In this document: piece by piece, positions 33,743 to 64,000 of the stretch
Layout: each line of letters starts with the position of its first letter
Numbering within the stretch: the stretch's first letter is position 1
From: Diospyros lotus
Lineage: Eukaryota > Streptophyta > Magnoliopsida > Ericales > Ebenaceae
Direction of reading: 5' to 3'
DNA length: 64,000 nucleotides
Assembly: GCF_014633365.1 (NCBI RefSeq)
Contig: NC_068339.1
Location: 15,089,925-15,153,924, forward strand
Position numbers and translations under genes: made by a program
Notes under the pieces: generated by a model
Databases searched by the model: none
The model's input: only the letters and a program-made list of their open reading frames with translations
What the model was told of the DNA's origin: nothing

Positions 33743-34629
33743 GGGGGGGGGGGGGCAACTGATCGCTGTGGTTGAAGTACCTCCTCGATCTAATTAATAT
33801 ATACTTATCTACACAACAAAGTAGGGGAGAAGAAAAGGAGTCAATGGGTGCGTGTCATTTGAGATGGGGCTGGTGAAAGGGGACACCATTAGAGATTGTA
33901 TGACATTTGGCTTGGGGTGTATATTAGAATATGTATATCCGTAATTTTCTGCAATGGTGGCTCCTTTCTTATATGGTGCCTAATTGTTTAAAGGGATTGT
34001 GGGAAAACAAACATTCCTTGAGCATAAAAGAGTGACTGACCTTTGGATTTCCAAACTTTATTATAGAGAAAAGGTAAATAAACTGCTAGTCAAAAAACTA
34101 TTATACAGATTTGTTTGTTTTACTTAGGAGAAACTATAATGCTACTTAAAATATTAATTATCCACAAGTTATGAGGGTTTTTCTGTTGTCCCAACATATT
34201 GGAATGCCTCCAATACATTAAATTGAAAACTTTTAGACACCAAATAAAAATAAATAAACAAGGATCATGGCTGCACAATTTAAATAGCAGTTTCACTTTT
34301 AATGGCACAAGCTGTTTCACACTATGCATTGTGTTTTTCCTTCATTTTTATTTTTGTGTTCTCATGAGATTGTGATATTGAAGGTCTTGAGATATGTTGG
34401 AGTGGTGGATGTGGTTAATCAGAAAGGAGCAGTTGAATTGGGAAGATACAAGAAAGATCATCCTTTTGCACAGCTTTCGGGCTCTGACAACATCATTGCT
34501 TTCACTACCGAAAGGTACAAGCAACAGCCTCTGATAATCCGAGGACCAGGTGCAGGCGCCCAAGTCACAGCCGGTGGAGTCTTCAGCGACATCTTGCGGC
34601 TTGCTTCATATCTAGGTGCCCCCTCATAA
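4178..34629 (+). CDS. AKHSDH: bifunctional aspartate kinase / homoserine dehydrogenase, plastid (18 exons)
   Basis: This enzyme catalyses the first and third steps of the aspartate-family pathway in plastids: aspartate to aspartyl phosphate, and aspartate semialdehyde to homoserine. Exons: 4178-4311, 6371-6438, 6551-6925, 9197-9285, 9368-9671, 9895-9947, 10035-10249, 10344-10431, 10508-10621, 20865-20963, 21290-21484, 21995-22077, 24555-24780, 25036-25181, 25671-25806, 33339-33422, 33510-33602, 34384-34629. They sum to 2748 nt, one frame of 915 codons plus TAA with no internal stop, close to the known plant length (about 910-920, from recall). All introns are GT-AG with matching phases. Key motifs: KFGGT at residues 90-94, GAGLIGG at 563-569, DDLSGKDVARK at 765-775. 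The start at 4178 gives a Ser-rich transit-like N terminus. Despite mobile elements in introns 9 and 15 the gene looks functional. Splice sites were placed by eye; a few could shift by a codon. Confidence 0.96.
4312..6370 (+). other. AK-HSDH intron 1
   Basis: A 2-kb intron holding an antisense RTE-type LINE relic (about 5010-5455) and pyrimidine-rich DNA before the acceptor at 6370. Short open frames inside it show no supportable similarity. Confidence 0.8.
5010..5455 (-). mobile_element. RTE-type LINE relic
   Basis: Read on the minus strand, this stretch aligns by eye, word for word with mutations, to the reverse-transcriptase part of the better LINE copy at 56183-57780. Examples are TTGTATATAAGCCAT against TTGTATATAGGCTAT, CTCTAAAACCTTCC against CTCTAAAACCCTCC, and CATTAGACGCCT against TATTAGACGCCT. 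It has no open frame and no recognisable ends. Confidence 0.7.
6551..10249 (+). CDS. AKHSDH: AK-HSDH exons 3-7: aspartokinase domain
   Basis: Residues about 68-412. Exon 3 carries the ATP/aspartate-site motif KFGGTCVGS (90-98). Exon 4 carries ATESFADFVVGHGELWSA, exon 5 GSDFSA and WTDVDGVYSADPR, and exon 7 YFGANVLHPRT. These are the ordered signatures of the amino-acid kinase fold in aspartokinases. The end of exon 7 runs into the first ACT repeat. Confidence 0.95.
7544..7743. repeat. tandem duplication, 2 x 100 bp
   Basis: Units start at 7544 and 7644 and differ at only a few positions. Both contain GCAAAAGATTATAGTAATAA and end in CTTTATGTTTCTT. Confidence 0.9.
8001..8310. repeat. diverged tandem duplication, about 155 bp unit
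   Basis: Two consecutive related blocks share ATTGCTGTG, GAGATG, CGTCATGAAAAT, GTGTGAC, GTGAATTGAAAAG and TGCTGAAAG in the same order with substitutions and small indels. Confidence 0.7.
10344..20963 (+). CDS. AKHSDH: AK-HSDH exons 8-10: ACT regulatory region
   Basis: Residues about 413-513 include GTGMAGVPGTASAIF and VIMISQASSEHSVCF (ACT 1), then VAVIPNCSILAAVG (start of ACT 2, finished in exon 11). ACT repeats in this enzyme family mediate allosteric control, classically feedback by threonine; which ligand this protein senses cannot be read from sequence. Exons 9 and 10 are separated by the 10.2-kb intron 9 filled by a copia element. Confidence 0.93.
10852..11108 (-). repeat. 3' LTR of the intron-9 copia
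   Basis: 257 bp, matching 19767-20013. A polypurine tract (GAGGGGGAG on the minus strand) lies immediately outside it at about 11109-11118. The LTR itself contains short tandem copies of TACAGCTTAGGAAACTACTA. Confidence 0.9.
11946..12605 (-). pseudogene. copia reverse transcriptase fragment
   Basis: 219 residues of copia reverse transcriptase: GCKWIFTVKYNADGS, RLVAKGFTQ, DIKNAFLNGDLEEDVYM, KLKKSLYGLKQ, and the active site YVDDII. It belongs to the copia at 10852-20013; downstream RNase H pieces (11775-11545, 11439-11116) are split from it by stops or frameshifts. Confidence 0.9.
12916..13304 (-). repeat. 3' LTR of the nested element
   Basis: 389 bp, paired with 16414-16804. Both carry an AGAGAGAAA-rich block and TCCTAACTAACTGCATAACA. 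Confidence 0.9.
13390..14796 (-). pseudogene. unrecognised 469-codon reading frame of the nested LTR element
   Basis: Three open stretches (14796-14590, 14583-14335, 14313-13390) lie in one frame and are separated by single stop codons (TGA at 14590-14592, TAG at 14335-14337), so they were probably one protein. The N part is Gln/Met/Ser-rich with a duplicated block (SMRQLEPQWQQKKAAISAGN beside a similar YMRPLESQLQQKNATFSVGN). The middle is charged (FRNKLQEFAIILTKKYHYNF). The C part has VLVLPPVGKSKCLSITLKD and GTYVVAGWLCEFRNDRHLKA and ends in a basic RRRKKERR tail 85 bp from the LTR. I do not recognise the family. It could be a fast-evolving gag-like protein, a captured host fragment, or an element-specific accessory protein. 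Confidence 0.55.
16155..16358 (-). other. small leader open frame of the nested element
   Basis: A 67-codon frame starting 56 bp inside the upstream LTR: acidic then basic, with no recognised domain. It could be an old gag start or chance. The DNA from here to 14800 holds no other open frame on this strand that I can support. Confidence 0.25.
16414..16804 (-). repeat. 5' LTR of the nested element
   Basis: 391 bp, paired with 12916-13304. The primer-site-like sequence begins directly inside it at about 16413 on the minus strand. Confidence 0.9.
17275..17742. mobile_element. hAT MITE inside copia integrase
   Basis: Flanked by an exact 8-bp target duplication GCAGTAAG (17267-17274 and 17743-17750). 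Ends are TAGGAAGAGCAAAA and, read inward from the right, TAGGGGTGTGCAAACGG, an imperfect inverted repeat of hAT type. The body is made of CGGTTTGGTT/AACCGAAC-like words. Removing it and one duplicate rejoins the copia integrase frame (HFWGEVVLTA to TYLVNRIPSR). Confidence 0.93.
17691..18194 (-). pseudogene. copia integrase fragment
   Basis: Encodes the integrase core: HSDIWGPSR, FVTFIDDHIRFF, LKTDNGGEYFHSTLSAYL, HQTSCVDTSQQNGVAKWKNRHL (usually QQNGVAERKNRH). True copia sequence ends at 17751, where the MITE duplication begins, and resumes at 17266-17002. Confidence 0.85.
19000..19714 (-). pseudogene. copia gag fragments
   Basis: Two pieces (19714-19421 and 19335-19000) show a copia gag start: LPRGSIFQITGHKLNGQNFIQWSQFVMLFVCGRGKEDYI, WRVENSMVMPWLI, then LRKREQSVTDYFNALTQQWQQLD. 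Frame breaks lie between them; the C-terminal zinc-knuckle part is not readable. Confidence 0.8.
19767..20013 (-). repeat. 5' LTR of the intron-9 copia
   Basis: 247 bp, matching 10852-11108 with substitutions and small indels. A decayed primer-binding site for initiator tRNA-Met follows directly on the minus strand. Confidence 0.9.
20014..20864 (+). other. AK-HSDH intron 9, right flank of the copia
   Basis: Original intron sequence between the copia and the exon-10 acceptor (TATCAG at 20859-20864). Nothing else recognised. Confidence 0.7.
21290..34629 (+). CDS. AKHSDH: AK-HSDH exons 11-18: homoserine dehydrogenase domain
   Basis: Residues 514-915. After the last ACT strand comes the NAD(P)-binding loop GIVGAGLIGGT (560-570), then DCTADS, TPNKKANSGP, the substrate-site block HYFYEGTVGAGLPII, SGTLSYIFNNF, and DPRDDLSGKDVARK (762-775) with the Asp and Lys expected at the catalytic centre. 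Exon 18 ends in RGPGAGAQVTAGGVFSDIL and stops with TAA at 34627-34629. Exons 15 and 16 are separated by 7.5 kb of nested LTR DNA. Confidence 0.95.
22078..24554 (+). other. AK-HSDH intron 12
   Basis: A 2.5-kb intron with a loose tandem duplication near 22120-22320 (GCATGTTCTGTTAGAATGGG against GCATGTTCTGTTATAATGGG) and a poly-T run near 22683-22698. No gene or mobile-element end found. Confidence 0.65.
25549..25599 (+). mobile_element. RTE-type LINE 3' tail relic
   Basis: CCCACCTAATGGGATTAGGCTTGGTGCGTTGTT resembles the LINE 3' end (CCCACCTAGGAGGATTAAGGCTTG followed by TTG repeats) seen at about 42390-42434. Very short, in AK-HSDH intron 14. Confidence 0.5.
26313..26536 (-). repeat. 3' LTR of the intron-15 copia
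   Basis: 224 bp; pairs with 31307-31530 with four substitutions. TGAGGGAAAA polypurine tract immediately inside. Confidence 0.95.
26518..27138 (-). pseudogene. copia RNase H region, frameshifted
   Basis: Shows RRSTSGLCVFLGNNLIIWSS, EAEYRAIAQGVTEVMWL, DNQAAKSMAENPVFHARTKH and QIVDVFTKGLPRSRF, the usual copia RNase H tail, in a different frame from the polymerase upstream. It runs into the left LTR. Confidence 0.88.
27209..29332 (-). pseudogene. copia integrase and reverse transcriptase (707-codon open stretch)
   Basis: Integrase: HPTYNVL near the start, DVWGPSPTISVKG, IQTDNGGEFRAF and QQNSVAERKHRH (28980-28840). Reverse transcriptase: GCKWVFRIKYNSDG, RLVAKGFLQNPGVDY, DVNDAFLNGDLEEEVFM, LKKSLYGLKQAPRAW, active site YVDDILITG. 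It ends at TAG (27209-27211) in the stretch before RNase H. The apparent start Met is internal; the real frame continues from gag-protease upstream. Confidence 0.92.
29345..29995 (-). pseudogene. copia protease and integrase N-terminal region
   Basis: Contains the aspartic protease motif WFVDSGAINHIS and LHVPHMKKSLISVSQLTNDH, in the same frame as gag's second half and as the polymerase frame below 29345. It ends at TAG (29345-29347) just before the integrase zinc-finger words WHARLGHP. Confidence 0.88.
30029..31279 (-). pseudogene. copia gag, interrupted by a MITE
   Basis: Begins MASNLDQNSSSSLPIPSS, continues with KLDSSNYIFWKAQILTTIRA and, after the MITE at 30722-30937, VLAQVIQCESSAEVWSALE. 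The MITE plus its duplicate shifts nothing once removed, but a separate one-base-type frameshift occurs near 30495. The zinc knuckle reads CQLCGKPGYFVDKC with Tyr where the CCHC His should be. A TAG at 30029-30031 ends the gag stretch where the frame would run on into protease. Confidence 0.9.
30722..30937. mobile_element. hAT MITE in copia gag
   Basis: 216 bp with an exact 8-bp target duplication CTTGTCAA (30714-30721, 30938-30945). Terminal inverted repeats are TAGGGCCGGCCCTGAG and, from the right, CAGGGCCGGCCTTGAG (14 of 16). The core is AT-rich. Removing it restores the gag frame across the site. Confidence 0.95.
31307..31530 (-). repeat. 5' LTR of the intron-15 copia
   Basis: 224 bp; followed on the minus strand by TGGTATCAGAGCC at about 31294-31306. 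Confidence 0.95.
31536..33338 (+). other. AK-HSDH intron 15, right part
   Basis: Mostly the right portion of the probable long LTR (to about 33010), then about 330 bp of unassigned intron before the acceptor TTTCAG at 33333-33338. No gene. Confidence 0.6.
33690..33757. repeat. (GA)n followed by a long poly-G run
   Basis: In AK-HSDH intron 17, about 20 GA units (from about 33696) lead into more than 20 consecutive G (about 33733-33755). Long G homopolymers are error-prone in sequencing, so the true length is uncertain. Confidence 0.9.
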
Positions 34630-36061
34630 TAACACTCTTCTGGAGCCATGAACATTGTGACGTCTTTCTTCTTCAAGGCCCCAAATCTCATCTCCTTCCC
34701 ATGTAGTCTCTAAGTCTCACCATTCAGACTGTCTCCTTTAAGGTTTAACTTGTCAAGGAAGATGTGTTGATTATATGGTGCCTGGGCTAGTGCATGGGTA
34801 CCTGGAAAAAGTTGCCAGTGTTTTGGTTGAGATGTTTTGTTTTGTTTTTCACTAGCTAGTTTGTCTTGTCTTAGCTCAAGATTTACAGTTTTATGCATAC
34901 TCTGGCTAACGCCAACTCTGGTTGCTCCAATGAATAGAGAGAAGAATTGTCCAACAGCTCCAGGACATCAATCTTACGCTAATAATTAGGGGTCACAATC
35001 CTGCTTTTCATAAAGATAATCTAGATTCGTTTTATAATTGTAAAGATGCTATTGACTCGTAATTCTATAAGAATTTTTGTAAAGCCCTCCCGAGTGAAAA
35101 TTGCAAAGATTTTGGCTGCTTGGACACAGGAGACGGCCTTCTCTCAATCGCGTTTGTAATATTTTTCAGAACCCATAACATCCTTCATTGTGTATTAAAG
35201 CTTGACGAGCACTATCCATTTTTTTAGCATCTCATTCAAAGTGATTTTTTGTAGGGCAACAGAGGTGTAACGTGCTGCTTGAATTTCAAATCCATTATCA
35301 ATAAATTTGAGCTAGATTTAATGTTTTTGACAACTAATCATCCGGATATATGTTGCGCCTCAACAGATTATGGGTTTGGAAAGTTGAATATTCAAGTTCG
35401 ACAAATCCACAGCCTTTTCCAGTGGTGATACTTCAAGCTTGGCAAAACAACAAATTGCCTCAAGATTTGCGAAAGGAATTAAAGTGAGGAGAAAAGCATT
35501 GAGGATGTGCTGGGCTTGATTATGAATGAGTAAAGAGGTAGAAACACGAATTTTTGAATAGAGTGAAACATGGAAGAAACCTATTTATAAAGTCAAACTG
35601 ACCAAAGTGGAAAACAATCAAAATGGCACTACACGAAGTATATATATAGTTACAATGAATATCCAGCTAAGCCGTGGCAGCAGATCAAGATAGCATATCA
35701 AATGCATTTTCAAGTTAAGGGTGCATCAGCATAGCCATGGCAACTATCAGCAGATTCACTTGAAACAATAACAAAATACAGGGCTTGACCCAGAATACAT
35801 GTTCACAGTCCTTGGGCCCTGAGACCATGAACTGAAATAAACAAGACAGGCAGGGAAGATTTGATATAATGCAGCTCTCTATCTTGTGCTGAATCCATGG
35901 CAAAACCTGCCGTTCAAATGGATGAGGACTTGCCGCCAAAAATGTGTAGGATATTTGCAGAGACCCAAAAGGCTTACTCTCAGGAATTAGATCATGGGCA
36001 GGCGATCTGGTGGAAATGTGGATTTCCCAGAAAATGAAATAAAAATCACTGGAACCTATTT
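34630..36061. other. intergenic space between convergent genes
   Basis: Separates the AK-HSDH stop (34629) from the valyl-tRNA synthetase stop (36062). It must hold both 3' UTRs. An AATAAA at 35300-35305 on the plus strand is one possible polyadenylation signal. No other gene or element recognised. Confidence 0.6.
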
Positions 36062-60006
<23,945 letters not shown>

Positions 60007-60501
60007 CTGCAAATTAGCAAAACATTACATTCAGAATCAGGCTATTTGTCAGGTGACTGGCAATAGCTTCGAGGTATTACCACTTGGAAAGAAGCAGGGA
60101 ATAAGGTGGAAAAAAGAAAATAGAAGCAACATCAAACAACAGTTTCAGAAAATTACTGCATACTAATAAGGATCCAAGGGGAAAGTGTTAATTGATACAC
60201 CTTCCAGACACAAATGAGAATCCATTAGTGTATGCAATTTCTAAGCATTTATTTCTAAGCATTTAGACAAATAAACAGTACAGATCCCCACCACAGTTGA
60301 TCTCAACTATGCATGTGGAAAAAGCTACTTGCTGAGACACTCATCCATTCTTTTCTTCCACTTCTTTTTTACACATACAAGGGTTACAATATGAAGGCAA
60401 GATTTGTCTACATGTCAGTATCTGTCAAAAGGATGAAAAAATAATCTCCAATCTCATTTCTTTAAGGCTAAAGCAGCAGCTAATATATACACACACACGC
60501 C
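60007..60501 (-). other. valyl-tRNA synthetase intron next to the first visible exon
   Basis: Plain intron sequence between the acceptor at 60007-60008 and the copia LTR. Nothing recognised apart from a short CA run near 60490. Confidence 0.6.
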
Positions 60502-60736
60502 TGTCATAATAGGCAACATTCCTAAGTCTAATTAGGAATTTTCCTAATTAGATGATTTCTAGATTACATTAGGAAATATATACAAAAGGAAAGGAATATA
60601 CAATTGAATATTAACAAAGCAATCAAGCAAATAAGGAAAGAGCACCTAAGGAAATCAATCACACTGATTGTGCATAATATTAGTGTGCACTAAATTAGGA
60701 AAGAAGAACAAATAGGAAAGAAGTAGCCGTCCGCCA
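60502..60736 (-). repeat. 3' LTR of a copia running off the right edge
   Basis: Between TGTCATAATAGGC and CGTCCGCCA, next to a polypurine tract (TTTGAGGGGGAGT on the minus strand). The paired LTR is not in the window, so the outer border is a guess from the TG start. Confidence 0.6.
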
Positions 60737-60837
60737 ACTCCCCCTCAAACTGGTGAGAGTAGGTCATACATTTCCAACTTGCTCAAGAGTTTGTGAAACA
60801 CTTGGCTTGAGAATCCTTTGGTCAAAATGTCGGCCAG

Positions 60838-61521
60838 CTATTCTCCTGTAGGGACAAATGGAGTACATATCATACCACTTTCAAGCTTTTCTTTGATAAA
60901 ATGTCGGTCTATTTCCACATGTTTGGTCCGGTCATGTTGAACCGGGTTATGGGCAATGCTAATTGCAGACTTATTGTCACAATAAAGCCGCATAGGAGTT
61001 GTCCACTTAACCTGCAGATCATTCAACACGATTTTAAACCACAATAGCTCACAAACACCTAGAGCCATAGCTCTAAACTCAACCTCAGCACTTGATCTTA
61101 CAACCACATTTTGTTTTTTACTTCTCCAAGTGATAAGATTCCCTCCTAAGAATATGCAATAACCGAAAGTGAATCTTCTATCCACAAGAGACCCAGTATA
61201 ATCTACATCAGTGTAGGCTACCAAAGTTAAGGTTTCCTACTTCTTAAACAAAATTCCTTTACCTAGTATGCCCTTTAGATAGTGAAGGATCCTTTGTACT
61301 GCCTTTACATGACTCTCCCTAGGATCATGCATGAATTGGCTGGCCACACTTACGGCATAGGCAATGTCTGTCCTAGTATCTGACAAATACATAAGCCTCC
61401 CGACCAGCCTTTGATAAGAGCCCTTGTCAACTGTACCCGTGTCAAGATCTGCCCCAATCCTATGGTTTTGTTCAGTAGGAGTATCAATAGTCCTTCCTCC
61501 AAGTAAGTCGGTTTCTTTCAA
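60838..61521 (-). pseudogene. copia RNase H fragments
   Basis: 61521-61237: GSYQRLVGRLMYLSDTRTDI and RILHYLKGILGKGILFKK. 61224-60838: YTDVDYTGSLVDRRFTFGYC, DNKSAISIAHNPVQHDRTKH. A short break separates them. Confidence 0.88.
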
Positions 61522-61525
61522 TAGG

Positions 61526-62047
61526 TCAAGTACATATTTGTGGGAAGTACTTTAATTTTCCCAGCTCCTTGATTTCAAACTCCTTTGCCAAACACACTCT
61601 TAACCGATCCATCCCTTCTAGGTTGCTTCCAATTACAATAATGTAATCAACATACACAAGAAGCACTATTATTATACCTATAACTGAGTGATGGATAAAC
61701 AAGGTGTGGTCACCTTGACTTTGCTTGAAGCCTAACTCGAGCATGACTTTGGTAAATCTCCCAAACCAGGCCCTAAGTGACTGCTTCAGTTCATAAGGGG
61801 CCTTTTTCAATCTACATACAACATTTTTTCCTTCAATTTGTAGCCCAAACCCAGAGGGAACCTCCATATATATCTCTTCCTCTAACTCCCCATGTAGGAA
61901 GGCATTTTTTACATCAAATTGATGTAATGACCATTCGTAGTGAGCTGCTAAGGACAATAGAATCCTGACAGTATTCATTTTTACTACAGGGGCAAAAGTT
62001 TCTAAGTAGTCCACCCCATAGGTTTGGGTATACCGCTTAGCCACCAA
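61526..62047 (-). pseudogene. copia reverse transcriptase fragment, inactive
   Basis: 173 codons with QFDVKNAFLHGELEEEIYM, LKKAPYELKQSLRAWFGR and LVYVDYIIVIGSN. The active-site YVDD reads YVDY, and the upstream part contains two stops near 62080 and 62130. Confidence 0.85.
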
Positions 62048-62160
62048 CCTAGCCTTATACCTCTCTAAAGGCCCATCAAATTAGTACTTGGCTGTGAATA
62101 CCCATTTGCATCCTACTGGCCGCTTTCATTTTGGCAAATCAACCAACTCCCAGGTTTGAT

Positions 62161-62755
62161 TGTTAAAAGTTGTCTAGAGTATAGGATAAGAAGATCAGTG
62201 AAAGTAGTGCATTTTTAGGGCCAATGAAAAATTAAATAGAAGTTTATATTCCAATCTGTAATTAGTTATAGTTTGGGGGTTAAACTGTAATTATCTAAAA
62301 GTCTTCATTAGAATATTCGCCCACTATTATAAATAGAGGGCATGGGGTGTGTGTGAATTAGATTTCACTCTCATTCTCTATGTTCGAATGCAGTGTGTGA
62401 GAGGAAAGGCTTGTGTCCAAGAAGTTCTTTGTAATCTCCAAGAAGATTGTATTCAGGTGGGATAGAGAGGAAAGAGCAATCATGCTCTTGTACTGATCGG
62501 TTTTTGAATAAAATAAAGGCTGCTCTCGGGGTGATTTCAAGGCTGGTTGTAGGGTTGCTTTCAAGCAATCCGAACCAGGATAAACTATTGTCTCTTGTTT
62601 GTGGTTTGATCTTTTCTATTTTTCTTTCATTTAAATTCTGTTCTTGTTTTCTGTTTATTATTTCTGTTGTATTGGAATGATTTCGGGTGAGGAGTTGAGA
62701 GAATTGGCATTAGGAAACATTGATTGAATTGTTAAAAGAGCTCCTAATCATAACA
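62161..62755 (+). mobile_element. solo LTR inserted in copia reverse transcriptase
   Basis: 595 bp with TGTTA...TAACA ends and flanking 5-mers TTGAT (62156-62160) and CTGAT (62756-62760). The copia words ALEKNQ and TWELVDLPK on the minus strand are separated exactly here. On the plus strand a TATAAATAGAGGG box (about 62331) and a downstream AATAAA (about 62507) suggest LTR promoter and polyadenylation signals in that orientation. Confidence 0.88.
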
Positions 62756-62822
62756 CTGATTTTTCTCAAGAGCTGTCATCACCACTTTCATGGCATCCTT
62801 CCGATTCTCATTACTTAAAGCT

Positions 62823-63185
62823 TCAGACAGATATAGGTATGGCATCAAGGCTGGTTAAGAAGGCTTTATGTTTAGGAGATAAATGAGAATAGGTCATAAA
62901 CAAATGGAGAGGATGCTTGGTACAATTCCAGGTTCCTTTTCTATAGGCAATAGGGATATCTAGGCCATTAAACTCAGTTTTAGATTGAGAGTCAATACCT
63001 GAGTTAGAATCTGTCATGGCTGGATTAGAAGGCTGCACTTGTTGAGCTGGTTCATCATTAGAATTCCAAGATTCAGAACTCAGTTTCGGTGATTTAGCAT
63101 GTGTAGGTTGAGTATTTGGAGTCTTTCTTCTTAAATAAACCTTTAATGGACAAGGAGGAGACTGATGTTGTTCTCCATGTATCAT
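62823..63185 (-). pseudogene. copia integrase-reverse transcriptase linker
   Basis: A Ser/Pro/Gln-rich open stretch of 120 codons ending in LDIPIAYRKGTWNCTKHPLHL and YSHLSPKHKAFLTSLDAIPI, the usual lead-in to copia reverse transcriptase. Confidence 0.8.
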
Positions 63186-63356
63186 TTCTAGTGACCTGTG
63201 AGGAATATCCAGAGAGGAAGCAGGAGAATGATTTGAGGAAGAGACAAATCCCTATTTTCCTCTTCTAAGAAACCAGTCTCCCCTTGAGGATAAGAATCAC
63301 CGAAATAGGATTTTTCTTCCATAAACTTACATCCGGTAAGATAAAAAAACGTTTAG

Positions 63357-64000
63357 ATGGAGGGAATACAGTTTCTACTGCTACAGAGTCATCCATTAGT
63401 TCGACTCTTCAACAAACAACAACTTCAGTTGCCGTAGTACCTACTAACACCCTGTCAATGGACAATTACACCTTGCAAATCACGCAACATAGGTTGAATA
63501 GAATAAACTTCAAAGAGTGGTTTCAATCCATCACCTTGGTGATTAAAGGCAAGGGAAAATATGACTGTCTCACCGGGGCTATTCCAACTCCACCAAAAGA
63601 TTCTGGAGAGTATCAACGATGGGAGGTAGAGAACTCAATTTTGATGGCTTGGCCTATCAACTCGATGGAGCCCAAAGTAGGCCAACCCTATCTGTTCTAC
63701 AAGACTGCAAAAGAGGTATGGGATGCAGTCCAAGAAATTTACTCTGATCTAGAAAACATGGCTCAGTGTTTAGAGATTAGAGCAGCAATTAGGACTACCA
63801 AGTAGGGTAGTTTTGGAGTTACGGAATATTATAATAATCTAATGGAATTATGGCAAGAGATGGATCTATTTTATGATCCAAGTTGGGAGTGTGTGATTGA
63901 CAGCCGGAAATACAACAAGATGCTAATTTTTTATTTCCTCCAAGGGCTTAATCCAGATTTGGATGAAGTGAGAGAAAGACTCCTAGGTACCAAGCCATTA
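63357..64000 (+). pseudogene. copia gag on the plus strand, running off the edge
   Basis: Reads SMDNYTLQITQHRLNRINFK, DCLTGAIPTPPKDSGEYQRW, ENSILMAWPINSMEPKVGQP and LFYKTAKEVWDAVQEIYSDL, a copia gag (UBN2-type) N-terminal half. A TAG at 63803-63805 interrupts it; the same frame goes on with EYYNNLMELWQEMDLFYDPS to the edge. It points away from the minus-strand polymerase next to it. Confidence 0.85.

Larger units (their letters stand above)
60737..63350 (-). mobile_element. rearranged Ty1/copia polymerase region
   Basis: On the minus strand from the right: integrase C-terminal segment (about 63345-63190, with CKFMEEKSYF), linker (63185-62823, IPIAYRKGTWNCTKHPLHLF), reverse transcriptase (62160-61526, GCKWVFTAKY, VDYLETFAPV, HQFDVKNAFLHGELEEE, active site YVDYII with the second Asp changed to Tyr), RNase H (61521-60838). 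Stops and frameshifts throughout. Reverse transcriptase is cut by a solo LTR at 62161-62755. Confidence 0.88.

Noticed and set aside
4178..34629. AK-HSDH as a pseudogene because of its size and many insertions
   Set aside because: All splice sites are canonical, phases match, and the joined frame is 915 codons with every key motif and no stop.
62447..62680. Plus-strand 77-codon frame near the right end
   Set aside because: Lies entirely inside the solo LTR; LTRs of this size commonly hold chance frames.

Overview
This is plant nuclear DNA, probably from a woody eudicot. It carries two ordinary but very transposon-swollen housekeeping genes that converge on each other. Introns follow GT-AG, the coding exons are typical of angiosperm plastid-targeted enzymes, and every other recognisable coding piece is a plant mobile element. 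There is no sign of bacterial or organellar organisation.

Gene 1 (+, 4178-34629) is a bifunctional aspartate kinase / homoserine dehydrogenase. Eighteen exons join into one uninterrupted frame of 915 codons plus stop, although the gene spans about 30 kb. The order is transit peptide, aspartokinase, ACT regulatory repeats, homoserine dehydrogenase. Intron 9 is about 10.2 kb because of a Ty1/copia element (10852-20013). That copia itself holds a second LTR element (12916-16804) with an unrecognised reading frame, and a hAT-type MITE (17275-17742). Intron 15 is about 7.5 kb: a probable long solo LTR (about 25926-33010) is split by a fairly young copia (26313-31530), whose gag is split by a second hAT MITE (30722-30937).

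Gene 2 (-, 36062 to beyond 64000) is the 3' part of a bacterial-type, hence organellar, valyl-tRNA synthetase. Sixteen exons give its last 645 residues. The first exons, with the HIGH motif, lie past the right edge. Its introns hold an internally deleted copia (37547-39013), a tandem array of about 200-bp units (45707-46880), an Au-like SINE (50901-51058), a decayed copia whose right LTR was hit by an RTE-type LINE (51405-57852), and a rearranged copia hit by a solo LTR (60502 to the edge).

Upstream of gene 1 (1-4177) is AT-rich sequence, a GGCCCA-rich hAT-type element (1607-2087) and LTR-like debris. The two genes end about 1.4 kb apart (34630-36061). One enzyme feeds the aspartate-family pathway (Lys, Thr, Met, Ile precursors) and the other charges tRNA-Val; nothing here shows that they act together.

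I found no new multi-gene system. The most unusual item is the nested LTR element at 12916-16804: it has LTRs, a primer-binding site and a polypurine tract, but encodes no recognisable gag or pol and instead a broken 469-codon frame that I cannot assign.
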